In this document: in pieces, positions 16,272 through 24,660 of the stretch
How the letters are laid out: every line of letters begins with the position of its first letter
How positions within the stretch are numbered: the stretch's first letter is position 1
NCBI GenBank assembly: GCA_035403085.1
Contig: DAONEM010000021.1
Location: forward strand, 1 to 38,874
Length of the DNA: 38,874 nucleotides
Source of the DNA: JAMOAD01 sp023621955
GTDB lineage: Bacteria > Acidobacteriota > Aminicenantia > JAMOAD01
Reading direction: 5' to 3'
The notes under the pieces: generated by a model
Seen by the model: the letters and a program-made list of their open reading frames with translations, nothing else
Database searches by the model: none
Told to the model about the DNA's origin: nothing
Position numbers and translations under genes: made by a program

Positions 16272-16277
16272 TACAAT
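16269..16277 (+). promoter_or_regulatory. possible extended -10 before rimM
   Basis: TGA-TACAAT overlaps the khpA stop and ends six nt before the rimM GTG (16284). There is no -35 at 17 bp (AGATCA). If active it would give a leaderless rimM message. Confidence 0.3.
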
Positions 16278-16283
16278 ATAAGG

Positions 16284-16778
16284 GTGGTAACCTTAGGAAA
16301 GTTTTTAAAACCTGTGGGTTTGAGAGGGGAGGTCGAAATACTTCCCCTCTCTTTTTTTTTGGACCGCTACCTTGAGCTCCGTACCGTCTACGTGGAGGGG
16401 GAGCCGAAGGTCGTGGAATCCGCTCAGATCAGGGGTCGAAGGGTTGTCCTGAAGTTAGAGGGGATCGACGATCCCAGGCAAGTGCTCTTCTCGCTTCAGG
16501 GCAGAGAGTTCCAGATTCCCGATGAGGAGCGGTGGAAGCTTCAAGAAGATCAGTTTTACATCGATGACCTCGTCGGTTGTGAGGTGTGGGACTCCCGGGA
16601 GGGGAAGATCGGCGTCGTCGCGTCGATTCTCCCGGCTGGCAACGACCTCCTCTCGGTTCGAAGGGAGGGGGGAAAAGAGGTGCTGATCCCCTTCGTCAAG
16701 GAGTTCTGCGTTCACGTCGACAGGGAGAAGAGGAGAATTGACACGGTGCTTCCGTCGGATCTTCTCGACCTTTCCTGA
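16284..16778 (+). CDS. rimM: 16S rRNA processing protein RimM
   Basis: A 164-residue ribosome maturation factor that binds S19 and helps assemble the 30S head. The N-terminal RimM domain (LGKFLKPVGLRGEVEILPLSFF) is followed by a PRC-barrel domain (DLVGCEVWDSREGKIGVVASILPAGNDLLSV, VLIPFVKEFCVHVD). GTG 16284 is required to keep the conserved LGKFLKPVGLRG motif at the N-terminus; AAGG abuts it with no spacing, so initiation is atypical. A hairpin terminator begins immediately after the stop. trmD and rplS, which usually follow, are absent. Confidence 0.95.
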   Translation: MVTLGKFLKPVGLRGEVEILPLSFFLDRYLELRTVYVEGEPKVVESAQIRGRRVVLKLEGIDDPRQVLFSLQGREFQIPDEERWKLQEDQFYIDDLVGCEVWDSREGKIGVVASILPAGNDLLSVRREGGKEVLIPFVKEFCVHVDREKRRIDTVLPSDLLDLS

Positions 16779-16805
16779 CGGGGCCCTTTGGCCTCGTTGC
16801 TTTTT
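16779..16805 (+). terminator. Rho-independent terminator after rimM
   Basis: CGGGGCC and GGCCTCG form a 7-bp stem (one G-U) with a CTTT loop, followed by TTGCTTTTT. It begins one base after the rimM stop. Confidence 0.75.
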
Positions 16806-16826
16806 CAGAGGCCTTGTGTTTATAAT
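16797..16826 (+). promoter_or_regulatory. promoter of the buk-glnA...uvrC run
   Basis: TATAAT (16821-16826) with TTGCTT (16797-16802) 18 bp upstream, inside the T-tract of the rimM terminator. An inverted repeat GGCCTC/GAGGCC (16790-16795 and 16808-16813) overlaps the spacer; it may simply reflect the terminator arm or act as an operator. Confidence 0.55.
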
Positions 16827-16850
16827 AAAAAAACCCTTTTGAGGTGATGT

Positions 16851-17921
16851 ATGCCCTTTTGCACCCTTGTGATCAACCCTGGTTCCACCTCCACGAAGAT
16901 GGGAGTCTTCGAGGATGAGAACCTGCTCTTTCAGGAGACGCTTCGGCACAACGACGGCGAGCTGAAATCCTTCCCCTCTGTGATCGGGCAGAAGGAGTTC
17001 AGGAAAGAGGCGATCCTCCGCTTCCTCAAGGCGAAAGGGTTCGACCTCTCCCGCCTGAGCGCGGTCGTTGGAAGGGGAGGTCTTCTGAAGCCCCTCACCA
17101 GCGGCACTTACGGAATCGACGAAGGGATGCTCCAGGACCTGCGGGAGTCGAAACGGGGGGAGCACGCCTCGAACCTTGGAGGGATACTGGCCTACGAATT
17201 GGCCGCGCCCTACCGCCTTCCCGCCTACATCGTCGACCCCGTCTCCGTCACCGAGTACACCCCAGTGGCCTACTATACGGGGCTGAAGGAGATCACCCGG
17301 CAATCCCTCTCCCACGCCCTGAACACGAAGGCCGTCGCGAAGAGGTATGCCAAGAGCCTCGGGAGGGACTACTCTTCCCTGAGGCTTCTGGTCGTTCATC
17401 TGGGCGGAGGGATCACCGTTTCGGCCCATAGGGACGGGCTCATGGTCGATGCGACCAACTGCCAGGACGAAGGGTGTTTCACCCCCGAGAGGAGCGGCAC
17501 CGTCCCCTGCGTCCAGCTGGCGAAACTCTGTTTCAGCGGCCAATACACTCTACCCGACGTCATTCGCATGCTCTTCCGCGAGGGGGGGCTCTACAACTAC
17601 TTGGGAACCAAGGACTTCTCCGAGGTGATGAGACGGGTCCACGCCGGGGACGAGAAGGCCCGAGAGGTCGTTGAGGCGATGATCTACCAGATCGCCAAGG
17701 ACATCGGGGCGATGGCGACGGTTCTCGAGGGAAGGGTGGACGCCCTCTTGCTGACCGGCGGCATGGCCTACGACGGAGAGCTTGTGGAAGCGCTGAAGGC
17801 GAAGGTTGGATTCTTGACAAAAAATATCATAGTCTACCCGGGAGAAGACGAACTGCAGGCTCTGAACGAAGGGGCCCTCAGGGTGCTCCGGGGAGAAGAG
17901 AAGGAGAAAATCTATGGGTAA
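16851..17921 (+). CDS. buk: butyrate kinase
   Basis: A 356-residue acetate-kinase-family enzyme making ATP from butyryl-phosphate (or isobutyryl/2-ketoacid-derived acyl phosphates). Visible motifs: LVINPGSTSTKMGVF at the N-terminus, VVGRGGLLKPL, VVHLGGGITVSAHRDG (phosphate loop) and LLLTGGMAYD. Length fits Buk rather than the roughly 400-residue AckA. ATG 16851 follows GAGGTGATGT. No phosphotransbutyrylase or other butyrate gene lies nearby, so the acyl-phosphate source must be elsewhere. It overlaps glnA by eight bases. Confidence 0.93.
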   Translation: MPFCTLVINPGSTSTKMGVFEDENLLFQETLRHNDGELKSFPSVIGQKEFRKEAILRFLKAKGFDLSRLSAVVGRGGLLKPLTSGTYGIDEGMLQDLRESKRGEHASNLGGILAYELAAPYRLPAYIVDPVSVTEYTPVAYYTGLKEITRQSLSHALNTKAVAKRYAKSLGRDYSSLRLLVVHLGGGITVSAHRDGLMVDATNCQDEGCFTPERSGTVPCVQLAKLCFSGQYTLPDVIRMLFREGGLYNYLGTKDFSEVMRRVHAGDEKAREVVEAMIYQIAKDIGAMATVLEGRVDALLLTGGMAYDGELVEALKAKVGFLTKNIIVYPGEDELQALNEGALRVLRGEEKEKIYG

Positions 17922-19272
17922 GCTGTCTTTCAAAGATTTTAGCGAGATTCTTCAAAGCAATGGGGCTGAAAATATCGGCCTGCTCACCGTTGATCTTCGT
18001 TCTCGGATTCACCTGCTGACCCTTCCTGTCGCCGCGGTGACCGAAGCGACCCTGGAGGAGGGAATCGGCTTCGACGCCTCTTCCTTTGGCTTCGCCTCCA
18101 CCGAGAGCAGCGACATGGTCATGAGGCCGGACCTGAAGGCGTGGTTTGTCGATCCTTTCAGGGAGAAGAAGACGGTGAACTTCCTGTCGACGATTCACTA
18201 TATCGACAAGGAGAGAACCCGCTACGAAGGGGACCCCCGGTTTATCGCCGAGAAGGCCGAAGCATCGTTGAAAACCAGAAAGATCGCCGATACCTCTTTC
18301 TGGGGTCCGGAGTACGAATTCTTCATCTTCGACAACGCCGAGTTCGAATGCCGCCCGGAACATACCTTCTTCTCCCTGGAGAGCGGAGAGGAATCGATCT
18401 ATAAATCCTACCACACCGCTCTTCCCGAAGATAAGTACTGCTGGTTCAGGGATGACGTGGTGTCGATCCTGGACGAGCTCAAGGTTCCCGTCAAGTACCA
18501 CCACCACGAGGTCGGCCAATGGGGGCAACAGGAGATCGAGACCCGTTTTGAGCCTCTCCTGAAAACGTGTGATAACAGCGTCCTGATCAAATACGTGATT
18601 AAAAACGTCGCCAAGAGCAACGATCTGGCCGTTACCTTCATGCCGAAGCCGATCAAGATCCAGGCTGGAAGCGGTTGGCATTATCATCAGTACCTCGTCA
18701 AAGGTGGCAAGAACGCCTTCTACCAGGCGGGCAAGTACGCCAACCTCAACGAGACGGCGCTCTTCTACATCGGAGGGATTCTCTCCCACCTCAACTCCCT
18801 GGTAGGGATCACCAACCCCTCCACAAACTCCTACAAGCGGTTGATCCCCAACTTCGAGGCCCCCACGGGAATCAACTTCGGGATCGGCAACCGGAACTCC
18901 GCCATTCGTATCCCCGGTTATGTGGCCCGAGAAGACGAAACCAGGGTCGAGTTCAGAACCCCAGACGCTACCTGCAACCCCTACCTCGCCCTCTCGGCGA
19001 CGCTCATGGCCGGGATCGACGGAATCGTTGAGAAGGTCGACCCCGTAGCCAAGGGTTACGGTCCCGCGGACCCCAAGAAGAAGTACAAAGAGATCGAGGG
19101 GAACCTTCAGCAGGCTTTGGCCAACCTGAAAAAGGATAAGGGCTTTCTCCTCAGGGACGGCGTCTTCTCCGAGGTCCTGGTGGACAAATACATCGCCGAC
19201 AGGAACAAGGACTGTGTCGAGGTGAGCCTCTACCCGACGCCGGCTGAGTACCTCTACTACTTTGACATCTGA
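17914..19272 (+). CDS. glnA: type I glutamine synthetase
   Basis: Condenses glutamate, ammonia and ATP to glutamine. 452 residues with ESSDMVMRPD, WGPEYEFFIFD, HHHEVGQWGQQEIETRF, GSGWHYHQY, NSYKRLIPNFEAP and EFRTPDATCNPYLA in family order. Oddities: GIGFDASSFGF replaces the usual G-x-DGSSI loop, and the segment that normally carries the adenylylated NLYDLPPEE (about residues 376-396 here) is replaced by a Lys-rich stretch, so regulation by GlnE adenylylation looks impossible. ATG 17914 lies within the last codons of buk, with AAGGAG upstream; the genes are translationally coupled. Confidence 0.95.
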   Translation: MGKLSFKDFSEILQSNGAENIGLLTVDLRSRIHLLTLPVAAVTEATLEEGIGFDASSFGFASTESSDMVMRPDLKAWFVDPFREKKTVNFLSTIHYIDKERTRYEGDPRFIAEKAEASLKTRKIADTSFWGPEYEFFIFDNAEFECRPEHTFFSLESGEESIYKSYHTALPEDKYCWFRDDVVSILDELKVPVKYHHHEVGQWGQQEIETRFEPLLKTCDNSVLIKYVIKNVAKSNDLAVTFMPKPIKIQAGSGWHYHQYLVKGGKNAFYQAGKYANLNETALFYIGGILSHLNSLVGITNPSTNSYKRLIPNFEAPTGINFGIGNRNSAIRIPGYVAREDETRVEFRTPDATCNPYLALSATLMAGIDGIVEKVDPVAKGYGPADPKKKYKEIEGNLQQALANLKKDKGFLLRDGVFSEVLVDKYIADRNKDCVEVSLYPTPAEYLYYFDI

Positions 19273-19278
19273 TAAAAA

Positions 19279-19845
19279 ATGAAGAAGAAGACCGCCGCCG
19301 TACTGTTGCTCTTTTTTGCCGTGATTCTCTACCTTGTTCTGGCCCTCCTCTGGCCTTCGTTCAGGGAACTCCGTCTCCTTGAGAGGGAGAGAGCCTTCTT
19401 CTCGGGAGGGGGGAAGATCCTCCTCTCCGTTCCCTTTCTGCCTCAGGTCGTCGGAGCGGTTGTCACGCCGGTGGTCTTCTTCTCGCTTCTCTGCTTCTAC
19501 GGTGGTTATCGAACGGGGAAGAAGGATTTCAAGGTCGGGATCCTCTTCCTCCTCCTCACCCTCTTGGGGGTCCTCTTCCACCGTAAGGCGGGAGGGATCC
19601 TGGCGGTTCGGTACGGAGTTGACCCTTTCAGGCTCCTCTGCCCCTACATCTTCACCGCCGCCGCCCTCTTCTCCGCGGCTCGTCAGAGTAAGGGGTTCCA
19701 GTGGCTCTTCGCCGGGCTCATCCTTTTCCCCGCCTTCGCCCTCATCCTTCAGGGCCGTTTTCTCCTCTCCGGCGCCCTCTTCTCCGCACTCTTAGGGATG
19801 CTGTGGGGGTGGATCTTCACGAAGAGCGCCGAGCTGCTCTTCTAG
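19279..19845 (+). CDS. integral membrane protein of unknown function
   Basis: 188 residues, very hydrophobic, with about five or six predicted membrane helices starting at residues 5-25 (AAVLLLFFAVILYLVLALLW), then about 50-75, 87-102, 115-132, 142-156 and 163-180. Short basic loops (GGYRTGKKDFK, ARQSKGFQ) suggest orientation but no motif is recognised. It lies six bases after glnA and shortly before dus in the same run. I do not recognise a family; codon use and composition match the neighbours. Confidence 0.75.
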   Translation: MKKKTAAVLLLFFAVILYLVLALLWPSFRELRLLERERAFFSGGGKILLSVPFLPQVVGAVVTPVVFFSLLCFYGGYRTGKKDFKVGILFLLLTLLGVLFHRKAGGILAVRYGVDPFRLLCPYIFTAAALFSAARQSKGFQWLFAGLILFPAFALILQGRFLLSGALFSALLGMLWGWIFTKSAELLF

Positions 19846-19868
19846 CCGAAGGCTCTCCCCTTTCGCCC

Positions 19869-20843
19869 ATGAAGAATCCCTTCTGTAAGCCGCCCTTTCC
19901 CTACTGTTACGCCCCTATGGCGGATCTGACCGATCCTGTCTTCCGCCGTGTCTTGGCCCGTCTCGACTACCGGGGAATCCACTTCACCGAGATGGTCTCC
20001 GCGGAGGGGCTGGTCCGTGAGAACCTGAGGACGCTGAGGATGACATCCACCCTCGAGACAGGCGCCCCCCAGGGGATACAGCTCTTCGGGGGAAAAGCCG
20101 ATGTCATGGCCGAGGCCGTACGCCGTGTGGAGGGGGAGGGGCGTTTCGATTTTGTGAACATCAACATGGGATGCCCCAAACGGAAGATCCTTCAGAGGAA
20201 CGGCGGTGCCTACCACCTCAAGGACCCGGAGGGGACGGCGCGTTGGTTTGCCACCGTGCGAAAGGCCGCCCAAGGGACGCTGACCGTCAAGGTTCGGCTC
20301 GGGTGGGAAGAGGAGAACATCCTGACCGTGGCCAGGCTTCTCCAGGAGGAGGGGGCGGACGCCCTGATCGTCCATTTCCGCCTCAAGGATCAACCCTATC
20401 GGTTGCCCGCCGATTGGAGCTGGGCCGAGCGGATCAAGCCTCTGTTGAGGATTCCCCTTTGGGGGAACGGTGACATCGACTCCCCCGAGACGGCCAGGCA
20501 AAGGCTGAGCCTCGGTGTGGACGGGGTCATGATCGGGAGGGGTACCCTTCGGGAGCCCCGGATCTTTCAGAGCCTGCAGGAGGTCCCACTTACACCTTGG
20601 GAGGACCTTCTCGCCATCATCGTCGAAGAGGTCGAGCGGGAGTACTCTCTTGAGAAGAAGAAGAGGACCACCAGGCTGAAGGCCCTGGTCCGTTTCCTTA
20701 CCTCCGGAAGGGTCGAGGGGCGTCTCATGCGAAGGGACCTTCTGGTTTGTGAAGAGTACGAACGGATCAAGACTCTCTTCCTTGGCCTTCCGGAAGGGGT
20801 CATCACCGGTCCCTTCCTTGAAAAAGACGAGAATCTGTGCTAA
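19869..20843 (+). CDS. dus: tRNA-dihydrouridine synthase
   Basis: A 324-residue FMN-dependent TIM-barrel enzyme reducing uridine to dihydrouridine in tRNA D-loops. Motifs: YAPMADLTDPVFRRVL, FTEMVSAEGL, GIQLFGGKADVMAEA, the catalytic Cys in NINMGCPKRKILQRNGGAYHL, KVRLGW, IVHFRLKDQPY and GNGDIDSPETA / GVDGVMIGRGTLREP. The usual HxR of the barrel appears as HFRLKDQPY. Cannot be assigned to DusA, B or C with certainty; Dus with LQLFG-type motifs near bacterial DusB is closest. The start ATG 19869 has only a weak ribosome site (GAAGG 16 nt upstream). Confidence 0.92.
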   Translation: MKNPFCKPPFPYCYAPMADLTDPVFRRVLARLDYRGIHFTEMVSAEGLVRENLRTLRMTSTLETGAPQGIQLFGGKADVMAEAVRRVEGEGRFDFVNINMGCPKRKILQRNGGAYHLKDPEGTARWFATVRKAAQGTLTVKVRLGWEEENILTVARLLQEEGADALIVHFRLKDQPYRLPADWSWAERIKPLLRIPLWGNGDIDSPETARQRLSLGVDGVMIGRGTLREPRIFQSLQEVPLTPWEDLLAIIVEEVEREYSLEKKKRTTRLKALVRFLTSGRVEGRLMRRDLLVCEEYERIKTLFLGLPEGVITGPFLEKDENLC

Positions 20844-20853
20844 AAAAGGGTTG

Positions 20854-21576
20854 ATGTGGAAGGTTCATAAGAATCGCCTGACCTCTTTTCTCTTCTGGGG
20901 ATTCGTCTACTTCAGCGCCTTCTCTCTCTCCACACTGATCACCATGTTCGTCCTCATCCGCGGGGAGACGGTCACGGTCCCGGATCTGAGAGGGAAGAGC
21001 GAGCAGGAGGCCCAAGAGATTCTCTCCAGGCTCGATGTCTACCTCAAGAAGAAGGGACAGACCTTCAGCCTCGACATACCGGAGGGGCTGATCGCCGAAC
21101 AGTCCCCGGCGGGAGGCTCCACCCTGAAGAAGAACCACTTCGTCATGGTTACCCTGAGCGCGGGGGGGCAGAAGGTGAGAATCCCCGATCTGAGGGGTGT
21201 CAACATCAACACCGCGGAGATGGAGGTTCTCGAATACGACCTCTCCCTGCAGTCCACCGCAAGGATCAGCAACGACCTGCCCAGGGAGAGCATCATCGAC
21301 CAGGAGCCTCAGGCGGGAAAGGAGACCCTCAAAAACACGGGGATGAGGGTCCTCGTCTCCCAGGGGCCCAAGGGGGCCACCTACATCATGCCCGATCTGA
21401 TCGGCAAGAACCGGGAGGGGGTCACCGAGGTTCTCGAAGGCTGGGGCTTCGCGATGGAGACCTTTCGCGAGATACCCTACGAGGGGATCGCTTCAGGCAC
21501 CATCGTCCGGCAGCTCCCGGAGGCGGGTTACCCCTTGCGCAGAGGGCAGAAGATCGTCTTGGAGGTCGTGAAGTGA
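20854..21576 (+). CDS. membrane-anchored PASTA-domain protein
   Basis: 240 residues: a short cytoplasmic N-terminus, one membrane helix (about residues 9-33) and three PASTA repeats outside the membrane. The repeat starts are visible as VTVPDLRGKSEQEA, VRIPDLRGVNINTA and YIMPDLIGKNREGV, each followed by QSPAGG / QEPQAG / QLPEAG and a closing basic strand. There is no kinase or penicillin-binding domain. PASTA domains bind cell-wall muropeptides or beta-lactam-like ligands, so a peptidoglycan-sensing or scaffold role is inferred. I recall PASTA-only genes beside rpe in several anaerobes and deltaproteobacteria. ATG 20854 follows AAAGGGTTG; the stop overlaps rpe by GTGA. Confidence 0.85.
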   Translation: MWKVHKNRLTSFLFWGFVYFSAFSLSTLITMFVLIRGETVTVPDLRGKSEQEAQEILSRLDVYLKKKGQTFSLDIPEGLIAEQSPAGGSTLKKNHFVMVTLSAGGQKVRIPDLRGVNINTAEMEVLEYDLSLQSTARISNDLPRESIIDQEPQAGKETLKNTGMRVLVSQGPKGATYIMPDLIGKNREGVTEVLEGWGFAMETFREIPYEGIASGTIVRQLPEAGYPLRRGQKIVLEVVK

Positions 21577-22220
21577 TCGCCCCGTCCCTCCTCTCCGCCG
21601 AGTTCAGCGCCCTGGGTGAGGCCGCCTCCCTTGCCGAACGGGGAGGGGCAGATCTGATCCATGTGGACGTCATGGACGGCCACTTCGTCCCCCCCATCAC
21701 CTTCGGTTCCGCCGTCGTGAAGAGTCTGAAGAAGAGCACCGCCCTTCCCCTGGATGTCCACCTCATGGTGAGCAACCCCTGGCAGCAGGCCGAACAGTTC
21801 CTGGAGGCCGGGGCCGATATGATCTCCTTCCACATCGAGGCGACCCCCCACCCCTACGTGATCTATCAGAGGGTCCGCAAGGCTGGCAGAAGGGTCGGTA
21901 TCTCCCTGAACCCCATGACGCCCGCCGAGGCGATCCGCGACTCCCTTCCCTACGTTGACTTCGTCTTGGTGATGAGCGTCTCTCCAGGGTACGGAGGACA
22001 GCCCTTCATTCCCGAGACGCTTGTCAAGATAGAGACCATCCGGAAGTGGGTCGAAGAAAAGGGACTCACAGTTCCCATCGAAGTCGACGGAGGTGTCACC
22101 ACCAAGACAATCCCGTCGTTGAAAGAGGCCGGTGCCGAGATCTTTGTCGCCGGAAGCGCTATCTTCGGAGCTCCGGATCCCATGGAAGCCCTGAAAACTC
22201 TCAAGGAGCTTACCCTATGA
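21573..22220 (+). CDS. rpe: ribulose-phosphate 3-epimerase
   Basis: Interconverts ribulose 5-phosphate and xylulose 5-phosphate in the pentose phosphate pathway. 215 residues with IAPSLLSAEFSALG, HVDVMDGHFVPPITFG, LDVHLMV, VLVMSVSPGYGGQPF, IEVDGGVTTKT and FVAGSAIFG: metal-binding His/Asp and phosphate sites all present. The GTG start overlaps the PASTA stop (GTGA), and the stop overlaps the bamD start (ATGA). Confidence 0.97.
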   Translation: MIAPSLLSAEFSALGEAASLAERGGADLIHVDVMDGHFVPPITFGSAVVKSLKKSTALPLDVHLMVSNPWQQAEQFLEAGADMISFHIEATPHPYVIYQRVRKAGRRVGISLNPMTPAEAIRDSLPYVDFVLVMSVSPGYGGQPFIPETLVKIETIRKWVEEKGLTVPIEVDGGVTTKTIPSLKEAGAEIFVAGSAIFGAPDPMEALKTLKELTL

Positions 22221-23029
22221 AAAAGTTGTTTCTTCTCTCTGCGCTAATCCTGTCAGCCCTCGTCGTTTCCGGTTGCGGCTCCACTTCCGAAAAGCCCCTT
22301 GTCCTGGAGAAGGGCGCCTCCGCCCAGAACCTCTTCGAGAAGGGCCTCTCCCTGATGAAGAAAGATCGGGACAAGGCCCGCTCCTATTTCCGCCAGGTTG
22401 TCCAGATCTTCGCCAACACCTCCTACGCGGCGGAGGCCAAGTACCAGTTGGGTGTCAGCTACTACCAGCAGAAGGGGATATCCAACTACACCATCGCCGC
22501 CCAGGAGTTCAGTGACTTCGTCAACACCTACCCCTCCCACCCCTTGGCACCTCAGGCACAGCTCTACCTCGCTCAATGTTATATCAACATGCTCCCCAAA
22601 CCGGGACGGGATCAGGCCAACACTAGGTCCGCCCAGCAGGAGTTGAAGAAGCTCAAGAGCTCCTACCCCCTCACTCCCCAGGCCAAAGAGGCGGATGTCT
22701 ACCTGGCGAAGGTGGAGAACCTTCTCGGAGATGACCTCTTCTTGGTCGCCAACTTCTACGTGAAGACCCATGCCTGGAAGGCGGCGGTCAAGAGGCTCCA
22801 GCAGATGATCGATCTCTACCCGAGCTATTCCAAGAACGATCGTGTCTACTTCTTGATGGCCAAGTCGCTCTTCAAGATGAGAGAGTTCACCAGGGGACAA
22901 GACTACGTGACCCTTCTGCAGGATTCCTACCCCAAGAGTCCTTGGACGGTGAAAGGGAAGAAGCTTCTCGAACAGGAGAGGAAGAAACCCTATTCCAAGC
23001 CCGCGCAAACCCCACCTGCCAAAACCTAA
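22217..23029 (+). CDS. bamD: outer-membrane assembly lipoprotein BamD
   Basis: A 270-residue TPR lipoprotein of the BAM complex that inserts outer-membrane proteins. MKKLFLLSALILSALVVSGC is a lipoprotein signal with Cys 20 as the lipidated residue. Five TPR-like helix pairs follow (for example AEAKYQLGVSYYQQ, AQLYLAQCYINM, AWKAAVKRLQQMIDLYPSYSKNDRVYFLMAKSLFK), ending in a Lys/Pro-rich tail. Matches the BamD/YfiO/ComL family. Start ATG 22217 follows AAGGAGCTTACCCT and overlaps the rpe stop. Its presence is the main evidence that the cell has an outer membrane. Confidence 0.88.
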   Translation: MKKLFLLSALILSALVVSGCGSTSEKPLVLEKGASAQNLFEKGLSLMKKDRDKARSYFRQVVQIFANTSYAAEAKYQLGVSYYQQKGISNYTIAAQEFSDFVNTYPSHPLAPQAQLYLAQCYINMLPKPGRDQANTRSAQQELKKLKSSYPLTPQAKEADVYLAKVENLLGDDLFLVANFYVKTHAWKAAVKRLQQMIDLYPSYSKNDRVYFLMAKSLFKMREFTRGQDYVTLLQDSYPKSPWTVKGKKLLEQERKKPYSKPAQTPPAKT

Positions 23030-24631
23030 GTGCTGATCCCTTTCGAAGGGGAGAGTCTCACAAGGATTCCGGAAAAGAGCGGGGTTTATCTGCTCTACAA
23101 CCCTGAGGGGGAGCTTGTCTACGTCGGCAAAGCCGTCAACATCCGACGGAGAATCTCTTCCTATCTGAACAAGCACCATGCCCAGGGGATTCTCTTTCCC
23201 GAGAAGATCGCCTCCTTAGAGTATCTTCTTACCAAAGACGAGAGGGATGCCTTCATCACGGAGAGGGAGCTGATCCGGAAGAAACAACCCCGGTACAACA
23301 TCAAGCTCCGGGACGACAAGAACTACTACCTTCTCAGGATCAAGGGCTCTGAGAGGTTCCCTTCCCTCGAACTGGTCAGGAGGCGGAGCTCCGCGGAAGA
23401 CTTTTACTGCGGGCCCTTCGTCTCCTCTCTGAAGGCCTTGAAGCTCTACCGAACCTTGGGGCGGACTTTCCGCCTGAGAACGTGCAGGAAGATGCCCCAG
23501 AGGGAGCGGGGGTGCCTGGACCACTTCCTGGGGCTCTGCTGTGCGCCCTGCACAGGGAAAGTCCCCTCCGAAGAGTACCGGGTCCGGGTGGAGGGTGCCG
23601 CCTCCTTCCTACGGGGGGAGGGGGAGAGCGTGCTCAGGAGAATCCGGGAGGAGATCGCCGAGGCCGCCGGGAGGCTCGAGTTTGAGAGGGCCGCGGAGCT
23701 CAGGGACGATCTTTTGGTTCTGGAGGGGTTTCATGAGCGGGGATGCTGGGCCCGGGAGGTTGCCGAGGGCTCTTGGGACGCCTGGAGGATCCTGCGGGAG
23801 GGGGACAAGAGCCTCTTCTACCTCTGGCGTTACAGCGGTCAAGGGCGGCTTCAAGAGAAGAGGGAGTGGTTCCTTCACCCCGTCAACATCCCTTCCGAGG
23901 AGCTGCTCCTCTCGGTCTTGAGCCAGTTCTACGGGAAGGGCCGCTCCGTGGAAAACCTCTTCTTCTCCCCTCCCCTGAAGGACCTGGAGCGGGAGACTCT
24001 GTTGCCCTTCCTCGACTCCCTCGTCGGGCACCCTGTCGGTCTGCTCACGCCGGAGCAGGTGCCGGTTCCCGATCTCTCCACCACCCTGGAGGAAAACGCC
24101 AGGGTCAAGTGGGAGGAGTACCTTCAACAGAGGACTCTGGACGATCTCCAGAAGAGGCTCAGGCTCCGGGCGCTTCCCTGGAAAATCGAAGGGGTCGATA
24201 TCTCCCACCTCGCAGGGGAGGAGATCGTCGCCTCCATGGTCGCCTTCACAGGAGGGGAGCCGGACAAGAAATACTACCGAAAGTTCTTCCTGGACAAGAA
24301 GAAGAAGGCCAACGATCCGGAGAATATCTACCGGGTTCTTCGGCGACGCTTCTCCGGGGATGAGAAGGAGAGGCTCCCGGACCTTCTTCTCGTGGACGGC
24401 GGAAAGGCCCAGCTCAGGTACGCCTTCCTTGCCTTACGGGAGTGCGGCCTCGAGAATCTTCCCCTGGTCTCGCTCTCCAAGGGGGAGCCGGAACACCTTC
24501 ACCTTCTCGACCGTCCCGATCCCCTTCCTGACGACGGCGCCTCGGATTTCAACCTTCTCAAGTGGGTCAGGGATGAGGCCCACCGCTTCGCCCTGGCCTA
24601 CCAGAGGAAACGGCGGACCTTCGAAAAGTAG
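23030..24631 (+). CDS. uvrC: UvrC excinuclease subunit lacking the C-terminal HhH domain
   Basis: Makes both incisions in UvrABC nucleotide excision repair. 533 residues: GIY-YIG nuclease (SGVYLLYNPEGELVYVGKAVNIRRRI, 17-42), a Cys cluster (CCAPCTG), UVR domain (RRIREEIAEAAGRLEFERAAELRD) and the RNase-H-like nuclease with VDISHLAGEEIVASMV, PDLLLVDGGKAQL and RDEAHRFA. The protein stops at YQRKRRTFEK, where most UvrC proteins continue into a (HhH)2 DNA-binding domain; no remnant of it is visible in the next 29 bases. GTG 23030 directly abuts the bamD stop and lacks a ribosome site, so coupling is likely. Confidence 0.93.
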   Translation: MLIPFEGESLTRIPEKSGVYLLYNPEGELVYVGKAVNIRRRISSYLNKHHAQGILFPEKIASLEYLLTKDERDAFITERELIRKKQPRYNIKLRDDKNYYLLRIKGSERFPSLELVRRRSSAEDFYCGPFVSSLKALKLYRTLGRTFRLRTCRKMPQRERGCLDHFLGLCCAPCTGKVPSEEYRVRVEGAASFLRGEGESVLRRIREEIAEAAGRLEFERAAELRDDLLVLEGFHERGCWAREVAEGSWDAWRILREGDKSLFYLWRYSGQGRLQEKREWFLHPVNIPSEELLLSVLSQFYGKGRSVENLFFSPPLKDLERETLLPFLDSLVGHPVGLLTPEQVPVPDLSTTLEENARVKWEEYLQQRTLDDLQKRLRLRALPWKIEGVDISHLAGEEIVASMVAFTGGEPDKKYYRKFFLDKKKKANDPENIYRVLRRRFSGDEKERLPDLLLVDGGKAQLRYAFLALRECGLENLPLVSLSKGEPEHLHLLDRPDPLPDDGASDFNLLKWVRDEAHRFALAYQRKRRTFEK

Positions 24632-24660
24632 GAGGAGCCTCTCGAGATAGACCTAAGGGC

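Noticed and set aside
17878..19581. A 567-codon minus-strand open frame opposite glnA
   Set aside because: Long antisense frames are common opposite GC-rich genes; the translation has no recognisable domain and glnA is clear.
24632..24660. GAGGAG/CTCCTC repeat between uvrC and the Spy-like gene as a terminator
   Set aside because: The stem is short with a long loop and no T-run, so termination is not supported.
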